Shown here in pieces: positions 19,164-29,559 of a DNA stretch of 64,000 nt. The stretch covers positions 191,802 through 255,801 of the forward strand of contig CAUYUJ010002058.1 in the NCBI GenBank assembly GCA_963575745.1, read 5' to 3'. Below the pieces are notes generated by a model. The model searched no databases. It saw only the letters and a list, made by a program, of their open reading frames with translations, and was not told the origin of the DNA. Positions within the stretch are counted from its first letter, which is position 1; each line of letters starts with the position of its first letter. The position numbers were made by a program, and so were the translations under genes. This stretch comes from Prorocentrum cordatum. Lineage: Eukaryota; Sar; Dinophyceae; Prorocentrales; Prorocentraceae.

Positions 19164-19351
19164 GATGACGATTAATAAATGACCAGGGGTCGTGTTCACG
19201 CGGCGGCGCCCGGGATGACGATTAGAAAAAACTGGCCGCGGGCTGGAAAACTATTTTTTAAAATCGTTCTCCTCCAGTCAGAAAATTGTACAGAAATATC
19301 AGAAAACTATGTTTTAATCGTTCTCTCACATTTTTTTGATTAATCGTCATC
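19164..19351. mobile_element. AT-rich element with GATGACGATTAAT inverted ends
   Basis: GATGACGATTAAT at 19,164-19,176 and ATTAATCGTCATC at 19,339-19,351 are perfect inverses. A second left end, CGGGATGACGATTA, starts at 19,211 and pairs with TAATCGTCATCCCG. The interior is AT-rich and holds two copies of GAAAACTAT followed by AATCGTTCTC. The two left ends suggest one element inserted in, or deleted from, another. From 19,360 to 19,730 I see no feature. Confidence 0.7.
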
Positions 19352-19734
19352 CCGCAGTATGTTCATGCCGTTTTTTCATCTAATCCCCCACCTTGGGGAT
19401 CGCGTGCACCGAGGAGACCCAGGCAGGGGGATAGCGTGCACCGATGAGGCCCTCGCAGGGGGGTCGCGTGCGCAGAGAGAGCGGACTTCGCGGGGAGGTT
19501 GCCTCGCAGGGATAGCGCGCTTTCCAGGTGTCGATGTTGCCACGCTACCCGTGCAACGCCACCCGCATACCGCCACGCACAGCTCGGGAGGAGGCGGCGG
19601 GACTCTCCCTTTGGCTCGGTTTTGTTTTGCCGATACCCATCCCCACTGGGCCACAGCATCTCAGTCCCACCATCCCGCCACCCCAGTTGGGAACAAGCCC
19701 CTCGAAACCCGAAGGGAACAGCCCGTAACTATCC

Positions 19735-19888
19735 TGAATTCGGGCGTGTCCCTCAACAGGGGGAATATTCCAAAATTGTTAAAATAGTCGGGGGACGATG
19801 TTTGGCATTTTTTTGGGAATTATCGAGTATTGGTTGATTGTTTGTTTTTCGTCCAAAATCCGCCTGTAGGGGGACATGCTCGACCTAA
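19735..19888. mobile_element. M1 element, copy 2
   Basis: The right end, CCTGTAGGGGGACATGCTCG then ACCTAA, is well kept. The left end TTCGGGCGTGTCCCTCAACA is diverged. I could not find a convincing target duplication for this copy. Confidence 0.65.
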
Positions 19889-19889
19889 G

Positions 19890-20475
19890 GATATTGATTT
19901 TGTCCCAAGCATCCTGTGATTTTGGGTAATCGTTTTGAAGAGAGCGCCCGGCGTTCCCGCCCCTCTCCTCCCCTATACTCCCTCCTCCCATCCCTTGCCT
20001 CTGCCCTCGACATGTCCTCATCGTCGTCATATGGGCGCATGTAGTTCCACCTCCATTCCGGCGCACCCCTCACACATTCCTTGGCCCCATAAGGTACTCC
20101 ACGGGAGGCCCCAGTGGCAGGGCCCGCATGGAGTTCCACCTTCACTTCGGCGCACCACTCACCCGTCCCGTGGAAATTTAGGGTGCTCCACCGAAGGAGC
20201 CAGTGGCAGGGCCCGCATGCAGTTACATTTGGATTTCGGTGCACCCCTCACACGTTTCGTGGCCCCACACGGTGTTCCACCGAAGGCCCCAGTGGCAGAC
20301 TCCGCATGCAGTTCCACCCCATCTTGGCCCACCCCTCACACGTTTGTGGCCCCACAGCCATCCACTGAAGGCCCCAGTGTCAGGGTCCGCATGCAGCTCC
20401 ACCCTCATCCCATCGCGGCGCACCCCTCACACGCTTCGCGCCCCCATAGGGAGCTCCACCGAAGACGATACTGAC
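19890..20475 (+). repeat. 78-bp-type satellite with leader, copy 2
   Basis: The leader (19,895-19,975, TTGTCCCAAGCATCCTGTG to GTTTTGAAGAGA) matches 4,430-4,510. About five satellite units follow, spaced 80-90 bases, with CCCCTCACACGTTTCGTGG and CACCGAAGGCCCCAGTGGCA. This second locus has fewer and more diverged units than the 4.4-kb locus. Confidence 0.8.
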
Positions 20476-20639
20476 GACTGCGCCATTCACACTTGCATAC
20501 GGTCGGGTCCTTCACCAGGCTGATTGAGTCGTTGAACTCGTAACGTCCGTGACGATGGGGTCGCCCCGCACGTACGGGGGAGGAAGGGAGGGGGGCCGTG
20601 CTCACAGGCATTGGATACCTTACAGACGCCTCCAGAGGC

Positions 20640-21415
20640 GGCCGTCGTCGTCGTAGTCGTCCAGTTATCGTCGGCGTCGGCGTCGGGATCGTCGTCGTCG
20701 TCGCCCTTGTCCTCGTCCTCGTCCTCGTTGTCCCCAACGTCTTCGTCGTGGTGTTGTGATCACGTCGTCATCGTCGTTGCTCTCATCTTCTTCGTGGTCG
20801 TCGTCGTCATCGTCGCCGCCGCCGTCGTCGTTGTCGTCGCTATTGTCATCGTCGTCATCGTCGTCGTAATCGTCGTCGCCCTCGTTGTCGTCGTCGTCGT
20901 CATCGTCGTCATCTCCGAAGGCCTTGAAGGGCTTGCAGACGCCTTCAGAGAACTCCAAAGATCTCCTCAGGCCTCCGGAGACCTCTGGAGACCCTCAGAG
21001 GTGGCCGTCGTCGTCGTCCTCCTCCTCCTCCTCGCCCTAGTCTTCGTCGTCGTCATCGTCTCCGCGGGCGGCGAAGGGCCTCAAGGCGCCTCCAGAGGCG
21101 TCCAAAGACTTCCCGAAACTTGTGGAGACCTCTGGAGATTTCAGTGGCAGCATCGTCGTCGTCCTCGTCGTCCTCGTCCTCGTCCTCGTCCTCCTCGTCT
21201 TCGTCGTCCTAGCCCTCGTCGTCGTCGTTATCATTGTCTTCGTCGTTGGCGTCGTCGTTGTCGTCGTTGTCTTCGTACTCCTCGTCGTCGTCCCCCTCCT
21301 CGTCCCCCTCGTCGTCCCCGTCGTTCTGGAGGGCTTCGAAGGACCTGCAGACGCCTCCAGAGGCCTCCGGAGACATCTTGAGGCCTCTAGAGATTTCTGG
21401 AGACCTGCAGTGGCC

Positions 21416-21477
<62 letters not shown>

Positions 21478-21605
21478 TCTCGTCGTTCTCGTCGTCGTTG
21501 TCATCGTCTCCGCGCGCCTCGAAGGGCGTGCAGACGCCTCCCGAGGCCTCCAAAGACCTCCCCGCAGCCTCTGGAGGCCTGGAGAGCTCCCCCGAGGCGG
21601 CCGTC
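20640..21605. repeat. GTC triplet tracts alternating with a 70-bp unit
   Basis: Four segments of about 70 bases, at about 20,931, 21,070, 21,331 and 21,522 (GGGC-TGCAGACGCCTCC and GGAGACCTCTGGAG types), are separated by GTC/GTCCTC runs of 100-190 bases. A pure GTC run lies at 21,418-21,478. No gene is supported. Confidence 0.8.
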
Positions 21606-21669
21606 CTCGCCCTCTAGTCCGCCTTCCGGAGCACCCGCGCGCCGAGGAGCTGGAGCCGCACCTCGGGCC

Positions 21670-21955
21670 TCCTCCTCCCTGTCCTCCTCCTCCTCCTCCT
21701 CCTCCTCCTCCTCCTCCTCCTCCCCCTCCTCCTCCTCCCTCCCTCCTCCTCCTCCTCCCTCCTCCTCCTCCTCCTCCTCCTCCTCCTCCTCCTCCTCCTC
21801 CTCCTCTCCTCCTCTCCTCCTCCTCCTCCTCCTCCTCCTCCTCCTCTCCTCCTCCTCCTCCTCCTCCTCCTCCTCCTCCTCCTCCTCCCTCCTCCTCCTC
21901 CTCCTCCTCCCTCCTCCTCCTCCTCCTCCTCCTCCTCCTCCTCCTCCTCCTGGAG
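21670..21955 (-). repeat. TCC tract of about 285 bp
   Basis: This is one of the longest uninterrupted pyrimidine tracts in the window, CTC/TCC with a few single-base slips. The opposite strand is all purine. Sequence from 21,955 to 22,430 is GC-rich without a supported gene. Confidence 0.9.
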
Positions 21956-22181
21956 GGCACCTCCGTGGCCGAGGCCCGCCGTGGCCGGAGGCAGCCGCGG
22001 TGCACGGTGGCGGGACGAGAAGCGGCGAAGCGCTTCCCCGGTCGCGCGGGAGCCTTGGCGCTGCGCGGCCGCAGGCAGGGGGCGGTGCGGGCGGTGAAGG
22101 GGGCCCTCCGAGGCCGTCGGCGAGGGCGGCCTGCCTGCCGGGCGTGCAGGCGGCGGTGGGAGCCTGCCGGGAGTCACGTTG

Positions 22182-22245
22182 GGGAGCGGTGACGCGGCCT
22201 GGGGCGCCCTCGCGAGCACCGAGATCGTGGAGGCATCGGCCGACG
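22182..22245 (+). repeat. 60-bp direct duplication, left copy
   Basis: GACGCGGCCTGGGGCGCCCT and CACCGAGATCGTGGAGGCAT are repeated with few changes at 22,838-22,895, immediately after M3 copy 1. Confidence 0.7.
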
Positions 22246-22439
22246 CCGATCGACTCCCAGACGCCCCTCGACACCCAGCCGCCGATCGGCGCCAGAGCCG
22301 GAACCGGGAGGGCAGGCCGGGCCCCCATGGCTCGCTGCCGAGAGGACCCGTGCCCTCTCCTCGCGAGGCGCCCCCCGTGGCCAGGACGCACCGGACAGGA
22401 CAGCCGCGTGCTGGCAGCGATGGCGCTCAGATCCGAGGC

Positions 22440-22605
22440 CAGAATTTATCCATATCCACCGCCTGGAGGGTCAGTTTTCGGAGCCTCGGCAGGCGGTGGA
22501 TATGGACATATTCTGGTTCCCGGGGGCCGAAATATATCCACATCCACCGCCCGCTGGGGCACCAGGACGTCGGTTCCCAGGCAGTGGATATGGATAAATC
22601 CCCGC
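22440..22605. repeat. Interleaved inverted repeats of CCATATCCACCGCC
   Basis: ATTTATCCATATCCACCGCC (22,443) pairs with GGCGGTGGATATGGACATAT (22,492). ATATATCCACATCCACCGCC (22,531) pairs with GGCAGTGGATATGGATAAAT (22,580). The two hairpins are tandem and related. Confidence 0.8.
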
Positions 22606-22656
22606 CTCGCATCAGACCCCTTCCAGCCTGCTGCTCCTTTGTGGGGGCAATCGAGG

Positions 22657-22836
22657 TACAGTGGAGGCCAATGCCAAGAAACACCCTGCTTGCCCCCAGG
22701 GTGCCCTGGGCTTCTCGGGTTTCGATGGTTTTGCTATGGGAAGCGTGGCGTTCCCGCACGTAAAATCCATGGACGGGCTGGGGTCTCAGGGTTGGGCTTC
22801 TTGTGGAAGGTTTCTTGTGGACTGGCCTCCACTGTA
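22657..22836. mobile_element. M3 element, copy 1 (180 bp)
   Basis: TACAGTGGAGGCCA and TGGCCTCCACTGTA are perfect 14-base inverted ends. If the outer TA is the target, the element begins CAGTGG, the pattern of Tc1/mariner/pogo elements with TA duplications. The interior has no coding capacity, so it would be a non-autonomous copy. Confidence 0.8.
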
Positions 22837-22837
22837 G

Positions 22838-22895
22838 TGACGCGGCCAGGGATGCCCTCACGAACACCGAGATCGTGGAGACATCGGCCGAGGGG
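22838..22895 (+). repeat. 60-bp direct duplication, right copy
   Basis: This matches 22,182-22,245 and starts at the right border of M3 copy 1. Confidence 0.7.
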
Positions 22896-23310
22896 GCTGG
22901 CTCGTCGCAGGGCGCTACTCAAATGGAGCACAGGGCCCAGCTAGACGGCCCCCCCAGCCCGCTACATTGCGGAGAATCTTGAGGAGATCACCATTGTGCT
23001 TGCGAGCTCGACGTGGTCGGGGGACGTCGAGAAGTATCATGTCGAGACCACCCTTCGCAGGGTGTTCGCTTGCGGAAGCGACGTGCGTCTCGACATCGGA
23101 GCCCTATAACGGCCTAGCCCTTTGCCGCAGATGTCCATGAATAAACGCGATCAGATGGGCATGGAAAGCCCGTGTGTCCAAGAAATGGCGCGACGAGGAG
23201 CATTGATTGCTTTACGTTGGCGCGCACGTCGATCCAGCTTCCACCGTGCACGTTTTGTTCTCTTACGTGACAGCAAAGTAACGCTGGTGGCGGTGACCAA
23301 GGGTCAGGCG

Positions 23311-23442
23311 GGGAAAAAACACGCAGACACAATTAATCGTCGATTTCCACGAAATACTGGACATTATGGACAGTGGGGGAAAGACGAAACCTCAGAAAAG
23401 ATGAGAAATATGGGACATCCTGGAATTTGGTGTCTACTTATT

Positions 23443-23473
<31 letters not shown>

Positions 23474-23490
23474 GGGCCCCTTTTAAAGGG
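23311..23490 (+). mobile_element. M7 element, copy 1, with TG microsatellite
   Basis: It begins GGGGAAAAAACACGCAGACA, includes CAATTAATCGTCGATTTCC and AGTGGGGGAAAGACGAAACC, and ends TGTGTCCCTGGGCCCCTTTT. A pure TG run of about 28 bases (23,442-23,469) replaces the TTTGTGTGTATTTATTTG of copy 3. Confidence 0.75.
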
Positions 23491-23759
23491 GAGGAGCAGC
23501 GCGAGCTCACTCAACCGAGTGTTGCGCAAGATGTCGTCCCTGCTCGTCGCCTGCAACGCTGACGGCCTGCACGGGCACATCTCGAGCGAAGTCACCCCCC
23601 AGACTTCGCCTCGCGAGCCTTCGACCCGCGCCACGGTCAACCGCACAACGAAGGACGACCGGCGACGAGAGCGGGCTCGGTTCGGACACCCGAGCTAGCA
23701 GGTCGTCACGCTTAGCACGTCAACGAGGTAAATGGTCGAAATTCGAAGGTTTTCACAAC

Positions 23760-24140
23760 ATGCAGATTCACACCAACAATTTGCTTGATGAGGCACGATG
23801 TGGATACATCAGTACGATGCGGAACGAGGGTGATCCCAAGGATGACGCAACTGGTTGTTATGCCTCCATTCGGCACTACTACATAAGTCGGAAACATTGG
23901 CTGCATGATTGGGACAAAAAGGAATTGGGACAAAAAGGAATTGTCATCGAGGGTGAGGCGGTTATCTCTAACTATGATGTGTGCCATAACGAGCATCTTG
24001 GTGGAGACGGGTCAACGCCGGATGGTTACTATGCTGATGGCATCGATGTGTCAAAGTTCTGTGCGCACAGGCGAAGGTTTGGGGCTCATTCGAAAACAAC
24101 TGAGCTAACGACCAGGCTGGACGTGGAGTCGTCGCGTTGA
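23760..24140 (+). CDS. Possible coding fragment, unknown
   Basis: A 126-codon frame has balanced composition with many D, E, K, Y and H residues (for example YASIRHYYISRKHWLHDWDK), unlike the repeat frames. The opposite strand has a 94-codon frame across the same bases, which weakens the case. No motif is recognised, and it could be a non-coding stretch of lower GC content. Confidence 0.2.
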   Translation: MQIHTNNLLDEARCGYISTMRNEGDPKDDATGCYASIRHYYISRKHWLHDWDKKELGQKGIVIEGEAVISNYDVCHNEHLGGDGSTPDGYYADGIDVSKFCAHRRRFGAHSKTTELTTRLDVESSR

Positions 24141-24900
24141 AAGAGATAAGAACTTCCAAACACACGGGAATCACAGTGAGCGCTACCATCGACTGTCCGC
24201 GGGTCCTGAGCTACGCCAGAGAGTTGCGTGGAAGGTTGTTCTTTAGAGGTCGTCTTCCGCGGGACGTTACAGTGCCAAGCGCTCCGTGTCTCAGAACTGC
24301 AGGGCGGCGAACGCAGCCCGTGGTCGTTACGACGGGGTGGTGCGACCTTCGACTTCAGAACTTATGGCGAAATGGAGGAAACGTTGGTCACGGGTCGATG
24401 GTCCTCAACTCGGGTTGCGAGGCTGTACATCCAGGAAGGCGTGGCCACCCTGGCTGAAGATTTGTTGATGTCGCAAGAAAGCCTACGGCTAATGAAGGTG
24501 GCAGATTGGCGGCTCCCAGGTGGGAGTGGGTGAAAAAAGCGCGGTCCACCAGGGCTGGTCAATGGGCGGGGCTTTGCCCCGCCGGTCCTGGGGCCATCCT
24601 CCAGAATCGTCTTAGGGTGAGGTCGGGGCTCAGGGAGGCCCCGGCGGCTTCGTTCAGCGGAATGTTTGTGTTTGGCGTTTGCCAGCATATCACAACGGAC
24701 CAGCTTCGTCATCAGAACGTTGCTTTTCAGCACTCTTCTGGCGATCGCACGGGTCATGGATGGCATTCCGCAGTGCGAGTGGGGCAGAGCGTAGCAGCGC
24801 TCGCCGCCATGGCAGTCTCGGTTCGCCCGCCCTCTGCCCACCCAGGTTGTGGGCGCACATCGTACGTGACAGCCCGTGGCGAGGCCGTCCGCGCGTCTCA
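24141..24900. other. No gene seen
   Basis: Moderate-GC sequence with several overlapping frames on both strands and no recognisable domain or repeat. Confidence 0.4.
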
Positions 24901-24906
24901 ATCATG

Positions 24907-25198
24907 GCGTTGTGAAACAAGTCACGACGGGAGGTTTTGGCAATTTTCGGCCTCAAGGTTGATGATGTTCCAACTTACTTAAACCACGAGAAAGAATCTC
25001 GAGCACCAAAAAAGCACGTAACTCGAGGGTTTTCACGTGTCAGGCCCTGGGAGGCACTCGTCCTACACTGTTTCGACACTCTTTCGACCATTCTCTGGGT
25101 GCTCGAGACTACTTCTGGGACGTGGTCTTTAAGTACGATGGGAGCGACATAAGCGTTGTGGAAAAAGGCACGACGGGAGGTTTTGCAATTTTCAGCCT
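24907..25198 (+). mobile_element. M4 element, copy 1, between 47-bp direct repeats
   Basis: The element proper (24,961-25,152) starts GATGATGTTCCAAC and TTACTTAAACCAC, has CTCGAGCACC and its inverse GGTGCTCGAG as subterminal inverted repeats, and ends GTACGATGGGAGCGACATAA. It is flanked by GCGTTGTGAAACAAGTCACG and on (24,907-24,953) and a near copy at 25,153-25,198. That is much longer than a usual target duplication. Confidence 0.7.
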
Positions 25199-25395
25199 GT
25201 GGGGTGTTTAATTGGGTCCCAGGACCGTTCCAAAAGCCATTGGGGTTGAAAATCTGGCCCTGGGGACAGGGCCAGGACTTCTGGGGACCGTGCACGGACA
25301 AAATCAGGGCACCAGGGCCGGGTGCCTGACACCGGCTTTGGACGCCAGTATCAACCGCCCCGATGTCTGCGGGTGCGAGCGCGTGACGTGCCTTG

Positions 25396-25517
25396 GCATC
25401 GCTCGGACGTGTGCACCTGTTGTCGGTGGGGACCATCGAGGAGCATCCGGAGTCATCAAACAACGAAAGACCGCACGAAACCGAAGCGTATCTGGGGGAT
25501 GGAAATCCGAGCGACGG
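25396..25517. mobile_element. M5 element, copy 1
   Basis: Left GCATCGCTCGGACGTGTGCA; right GGAAATCCGAGCGACGGC, a slightly decayed inverse. The interior word GCACGAAACCGAA is shared with copy 3. Confidence 0.7.
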
Positions 25518-25705
25518 CAGGATGCACGACGAGCTGACGCGGCATGAGCGCTTCGGGCGGAGGAGAAGGCAAATGTCGGGCCGCCCGCCGTCCGGCCGCC
25601 CAGGTGGTGGCCAACCGGCGCGCCCGCCGGAAGAACAGGCGCGACCAGGCGCGACTGCCACGTCGGAGCCCCTTTGCCGAGGATAGACACCTCCAATCTT
25701 ATGTC

Positions 25706-25726
25706 TATATATATATATATATATGT
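25706..25726. repeat. TA microsatellite
   Basis: About 20 bases of alternating TA just upstream of R6 copy 1. Confidence 0.8.
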
Positions 25727-25742
25727 ATTCCTTGGCCTTCTA

Positions 25743-25913
25743 TCGGGGGTAGGTAGACCTCCTACCCCGACACGTCGATTAAGGAATCGGCCGTTTTCGG
25801 TTCGCGAGAGACCGTCGCGGCCGTCATTTTTGCGGGTCCAGGTCCGTCGGTTTCGGTCCCAGGCCGTTTACACTAAGGGGAGGTTTACTAAAGGGAGGTC
25901 TGTCCACCGCCGA
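25743..25913 (+). repeat. Repeat R6, copy 1 (no M2 insertion)
   Basis: Reads TCGGGGGT, five bases, then GACCTCCT, CGACACGTCGAT, CGTCGCGGCCGTCATTTTTG, GGTCCAGGTCCGTCGG and AGGTTTACTAAAGGGAGG. Copies are at 26,529 and 44,764. This copy shows the uninterrupted form of the site that M2 occupies in copy 3. Confidence 0.8.
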
Positions 25914-26379
25914 TTCTAAGAGGTCAGTCTCGTGGGGGTCAGGAAAAGGTAAGCCGCATGCCTTGGGTTTACTGGGGCCGCGCTCGTCTCGAAAATATGT
26001 CTTCCCGAGTTTTCCACAGGAATTCCTTATGGGATTCTCAGCCCGGGCCATTTGTTTTATCAGGAAATCGTTCTTCTTCAGTTTGCCATTGGCTGACTAG
26101 CGGGCGAAAGACATCCCCGAATTGCGTCAGCAAAATAGTTCTACAGCCAAAAGCCCCACAGAGACAGGGATTGGGCTCGCCATACCTCCCGCCACTGAGA
26201 CTATGAAAGCGAGATTCCATAATGAATCTGCGTTGATCACGACGCCCTCGCTAAAGGACCCCACATCTCAGGGCCCAATCTTTTAAGCTCCGAGCAGCGT
26301 CGGGTGAGTCAGCTGGAATTCGGAGGAGAGCGTTTCTGCAAAAAAAACTCTGGGCCATAACGCGCGATATGCTCCCCCT

Positions 26380-26470
26380 GCCCCCCCCCCACACCATGAC
26401 GCAACGCTCCCCCCTCAGTGCGCCCCGGGCACTGCCGCAGCGCGTCCCGCACCACAGTTTGGGGAGGTGG
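26380..26470 (+). repeat. Similarity to foldback-element arm
   Basis: A poly-C run, CATGACGCAACGCTCCCCCC and GGGCACTGCCGC resemble 33,165-33,225 in the left arm of the element at 33.1-34.7 kb. Confidence 0.5.
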
Positions 26471-26528
26471 TCGTTACGGTGCGCCCCCCCCGTCCCCGCT
26501 CCCCCTCCCTTCCCTCCCCACAACGACC

Positions 26529-26722
26529 TCGGAGGTCGATAGACCTCTCGCCCTGACACGTCGATGAGCGAACTGGCCGTTTCCGGTCCGCGCGGGGGCG
26601 TCGCGGCCGTCATTCTTGCGGGTCCAGGTACGTGGGCTTCGGTCTGAGGCCGTTCTCGCCACAGGGTGGTTTTCGAAGGGGAGCTGTGTCAGGTTTACTA
26701 AAGGGAGCCGTGTCCACCGCCG
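26529..26722 (+). repeat. Repeat R6, copy 2 (no M2 insertion)
   Basis: TCGGAGGT, CGATA (26,537-26,541) and GACCTC are contiguous here, followed by GCCCTGACACGTCGAT and the rest of R6 with a short insertion near 26,665-26,690. Confidence 0.8.
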
Positions 26723-26916
26723 ACGACCGCTCTCGCCGCGAAGTTCCGAAGGCGCTCTGGGTCACCCGCGGGGGGGCGAAGCGAGTCGCGCGCGGAGGTC
26801 TGGGCCGGGGAGCCGCTCGTCTCCAGGGGCGGCCGCGCGAGGGCGCCGAGGTGCAGCAGCGCTTCGCGCCTCTCGAGGGCACGAGGGCCTGGAGAGTTGG
26901 CCGACTTGTGGCTTTT

Positions 26917-27039
26917 GCATCGCTCGGACGTGTGGATTTTCCGTCGGCGATGGCGATGGAAGAGCAATCCTAGATCAAGCGGCAGAGCAGGCACGCACGA
27001 AGCCAGGCACTGCACGGGGGATGGGCGTCCGAGCGATGG
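26917..27039. mobile_element. M5 element, copy 2
   Basis: GCATCGCTCGGACG and CGTCCGAGCGATG are perfect inverted ends of a 123-bp element. Confidence 0.8.
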
Positions 27040-27098
27040 CAGGGGATCCGGAGTGAGCGCACGGGTCGTATGATGCAGCTCCTGGGAGGTTGAGTATT

Positions 27099-27309
27099 AC
27101 GATCTTCCAACCTACTTTAGCTTTTATCACCAGACAGAATCTCGAGCACTCAGACAGCACCGCAAATGAAGGTTTTTCGCGTGTCGGCGACGAGGCGATG
27201 CTCCTGCGACACTTAGCTAGCGCGTCGGACATACACTGTTTCGATACTTCCTGACCGCTCGAATTTGTTTCTAGGATGTGGCCTTCAAGTACGATGGGAG
27301 CAACATAAG
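27099..27309 (+). mobile_element. M4 element, copy 2
   Basis: Starts ACGATCTTCCAACCTACTTT, includes GAATCTCGAGCACTC and CACTGTTTCGATACTT, and ends AAGTACGATGGGAGCAACAT. The subterminal right arm has decayed (CGCTCGAATTTG). Confidence 0.7.
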
Positions 27310-28030
27310 TTAAATTCACTGTCGGCACTGGTGTGTCCATGGTCGATAACCAGCCGGATCTGGCAGAATCCCGCTTCTTCCAGCCAGATCCGGTGCAATT
27401 TGGCCTCATCTGGCTGAATTGCCTCTGGATCTGGCCTGCCAGCCTTTGATCGCTCTTGCGAAGACCTCCTGGGAGCTGCTTGATCATCCTCTGGGACTGG
27501 TGAAGTCCCAAACCCGGATAGCAGAGCGCCGGAAGGACTTGGAGAGAGCTTCCGAAGGACCTTCGGAGAGCTTCCGCGCACGCGTATTGGAAAACGCTTG
27601 GAGAAGGCCTGCCAGAACACGCTGCAGCCAAGCTCTGGCGAGTTTCTCCGGGGAGCTTGCACGGACGCCGGAACGATCTCCAGGGCTACCCTGCGGCTCT
27701 GGCTTCTTAATCTGAAGCCCTCTTAGCTCTCTACGAGCTATCCGGGCGAAAAAACGATAGCAACGCAGTCCAGAGCGCGTAAAAAGCTCATGGGGAGCGC
27801 TGGCACGGGCGCTCGATAGCATGCTTGGGGAGCTTGCAAGCTTGGAAAAAGCTGTTGAAACAGCTCCTTACTCTGAAGCCTTCTTGGCTCTCTACGAGCC
27901 ATCCGGGAACTCGGTGGGCCGTTCTCCGAGGATGCGGCCTCTCGGGGCGTGTGGCCTCGGGGCGGCCCAGACGCGCACGCGGCTCTGGGGCCACGCGGCG
28001 AGGTCAGTAGGGCCTGTTACTGCAGCGCTC
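27310..28030. other. No gene seen; short local duplication
   Basis: CTGAAGCCCTCTTAGCTCTC, then TACGAGCTATCCGGG, at 27,711-27,747 recurs with changes at 27,871-27,907 (160 bases on). No supported gene. Confidence 0.45.
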
Positions 28031-28034
28031 TGGC

Positions 28035-28096
28035 ACGAGGAGGAGGAGGAGGAGGAGCAGGAGGAGCAGGAGGAGGAGGAGGAGGAGGAGGAGTAC
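28035..28096 (+). repeat. GGA tract
   Basis: GAGGAGGAGGAGCAGGAGG-type purine repeat. Beyond it, 28,100-28,280 holds nothing recognised. At 28,290-28,460 the words CCGATTC and CCGATCCGATTC recur, as they do at 40,210-40,420. Confidence 0.7.
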
Positions 28097-28529
28097 GAGA
28101 AGCGAAAAGTGTTCAAAATCTGAAGACTCCCCACGGCGAACGTTTTACTCCCCGTTTCCCTCTGGAGGGTCTCTGGAGGCCCGCGGAGGTCGCCCGAGGG
28201 CCCCATCGGGGCCCAGAGAGGCCCAAGGGAGGCCCAGAAATCCAGGGCTCCCGAGCCATGGCTCATTTCATGTCCTCCGACTGGATGCGATGCCATCCGA
28301 TTTTTCGGACTCCTGCTTGGATTCCGGCTTCTCAATGGGGGCCTTATTAGACCGCCGATTCCCGCCGATTCGACTTCTCCCGACTTGGTTGCCGGTGTCC
28401 GCCGATCCGATTCGTTTCGATCGCCGATCCGACTTACCGATTCGAGTCTGGGCTCTCCTGCACGCCGTATGGTCACCACGTCGTGTGGTGAGTTCGTAGG
28501 GATTTTAGGTGGCAGCGCTGCTTTGGGGC

Positions 28530-28533
<4 letters not shown>

Positions 28534-28574
<41 letters not shown>
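28534..28574. repeat. TA microsatellite
   Basis: About 40 bases of alternating T and A. Confidence 0.9.
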
Positions 28575-28579
<5 letters not shown>

Positions 28580-28683
28580 AATTCATTTGTATATGTATAT
28601 GAATATATCACAGTGAGGGGGCCGAACGGCCATTCACTGTCCCTGTGTGCGTGGCTGAAGTGGAACTCCGCGATGCGGATTAT

Positions 28684-29031
28684 CCTTGTTGTTGTTGGTG
28701 TTTGTTTTAGTGTTAGTTTTGCTGTTATTGGTATTCGTGTTGCCCTTGTTGGTGTTGTTGCTGGTGTTGTGTTGGTGGTTGTTGCTGTTGTTGTTGGTGT
28801 TGTTGGTGTAAGTGTTGTTGCAGTTGTTGTTGGTTGTGGTATTGGTGGTGTTGGTGTTGGTGCTGTTGTTGCTGGTGTTGCTGTTGTTGTTGTTGTCGGT
28901 GGTGGTGGTGATGTTGTTGGTGGTGTTGATGTTGGTGTTGGTGTTGGTGGTGTTGATGTTGGTGGTGGTGTTGGTGTTGTTGTGGTGGTGGTGGTGCTGC
29001 TGATGTTGGTTGTTCCTGTTGTTGTAGTTGG

Positions 29032-29066
<35 letters not shown>

Positions 29067-29297
29067 TTGTTGTTGGTGTTGTTGTTGTTGTTGGTGTTGG
29101 TGTTGTTGTTGTTCTTGTTGTTGTTGTTGTTGTTTTTGTTGTTGTGGTTGTTGTTGTTCTTGGTGTTGGTGGTGTTGTGGTTGTTGGTTGTGCTGTTGTG
29201 ATTGGTGTTGTTGTTGTTGCTGCTGTTGCTGCTGTTGCTTTTGCTGTTGTTGTTGTTGCTGCTGCTGCTGTTGCTGTTGTTGTTATGGTTGTTGTTC

Positions 29298-29386
<89 letters not shown>

Positions 29387-29392
29387 GACGAG
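28684..29392 (+). repeat. GTT/GGT triplet tract of about 700 bp
   Basis: The plus strand is almost free of C and A over roughly 700 bases, built from GTT, GGT and, later, GCT triplets, and ends in a perfect GTT run of about 50 bases after a GCT run of about 40. All frames are open because the triplets avoid stops on the plus strand. Poly-Val, poly-Cys and poly-Leu frames here are not genes. Confidence 0.95.
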
Positions 29393-29559
29393 GACGTGAT
29401 TCTGGTACCCCGGGAGGAGTTGCGGAGGGGGGGTCGCAACCGCAACCGCGCACCGCTCGAGCGGGAGCGCCGGGGAGGGGGCGCAACAGGGCGGAGGGAA
29501 GCGCAACCAACGGCGCAGTTGGGCGGGTGAGGGAGGGCGCAGCACGGGGAGGGGAAGGC

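Noticed and set aside
21614-22391. Long poly-Glu/Arg/Gly frames over the TCC tract
   Set aside because: Purine-strand translation of a simple repeat; all frames are open at once.
29188-29530. Poly-Cys, poly-Leu, poly-Val and poly-Gln/Asn frames in the GTT tract
   Set aside because: They arise from one triplet repeat read in different frames. There is no non-repetitive coding sequence on either side.
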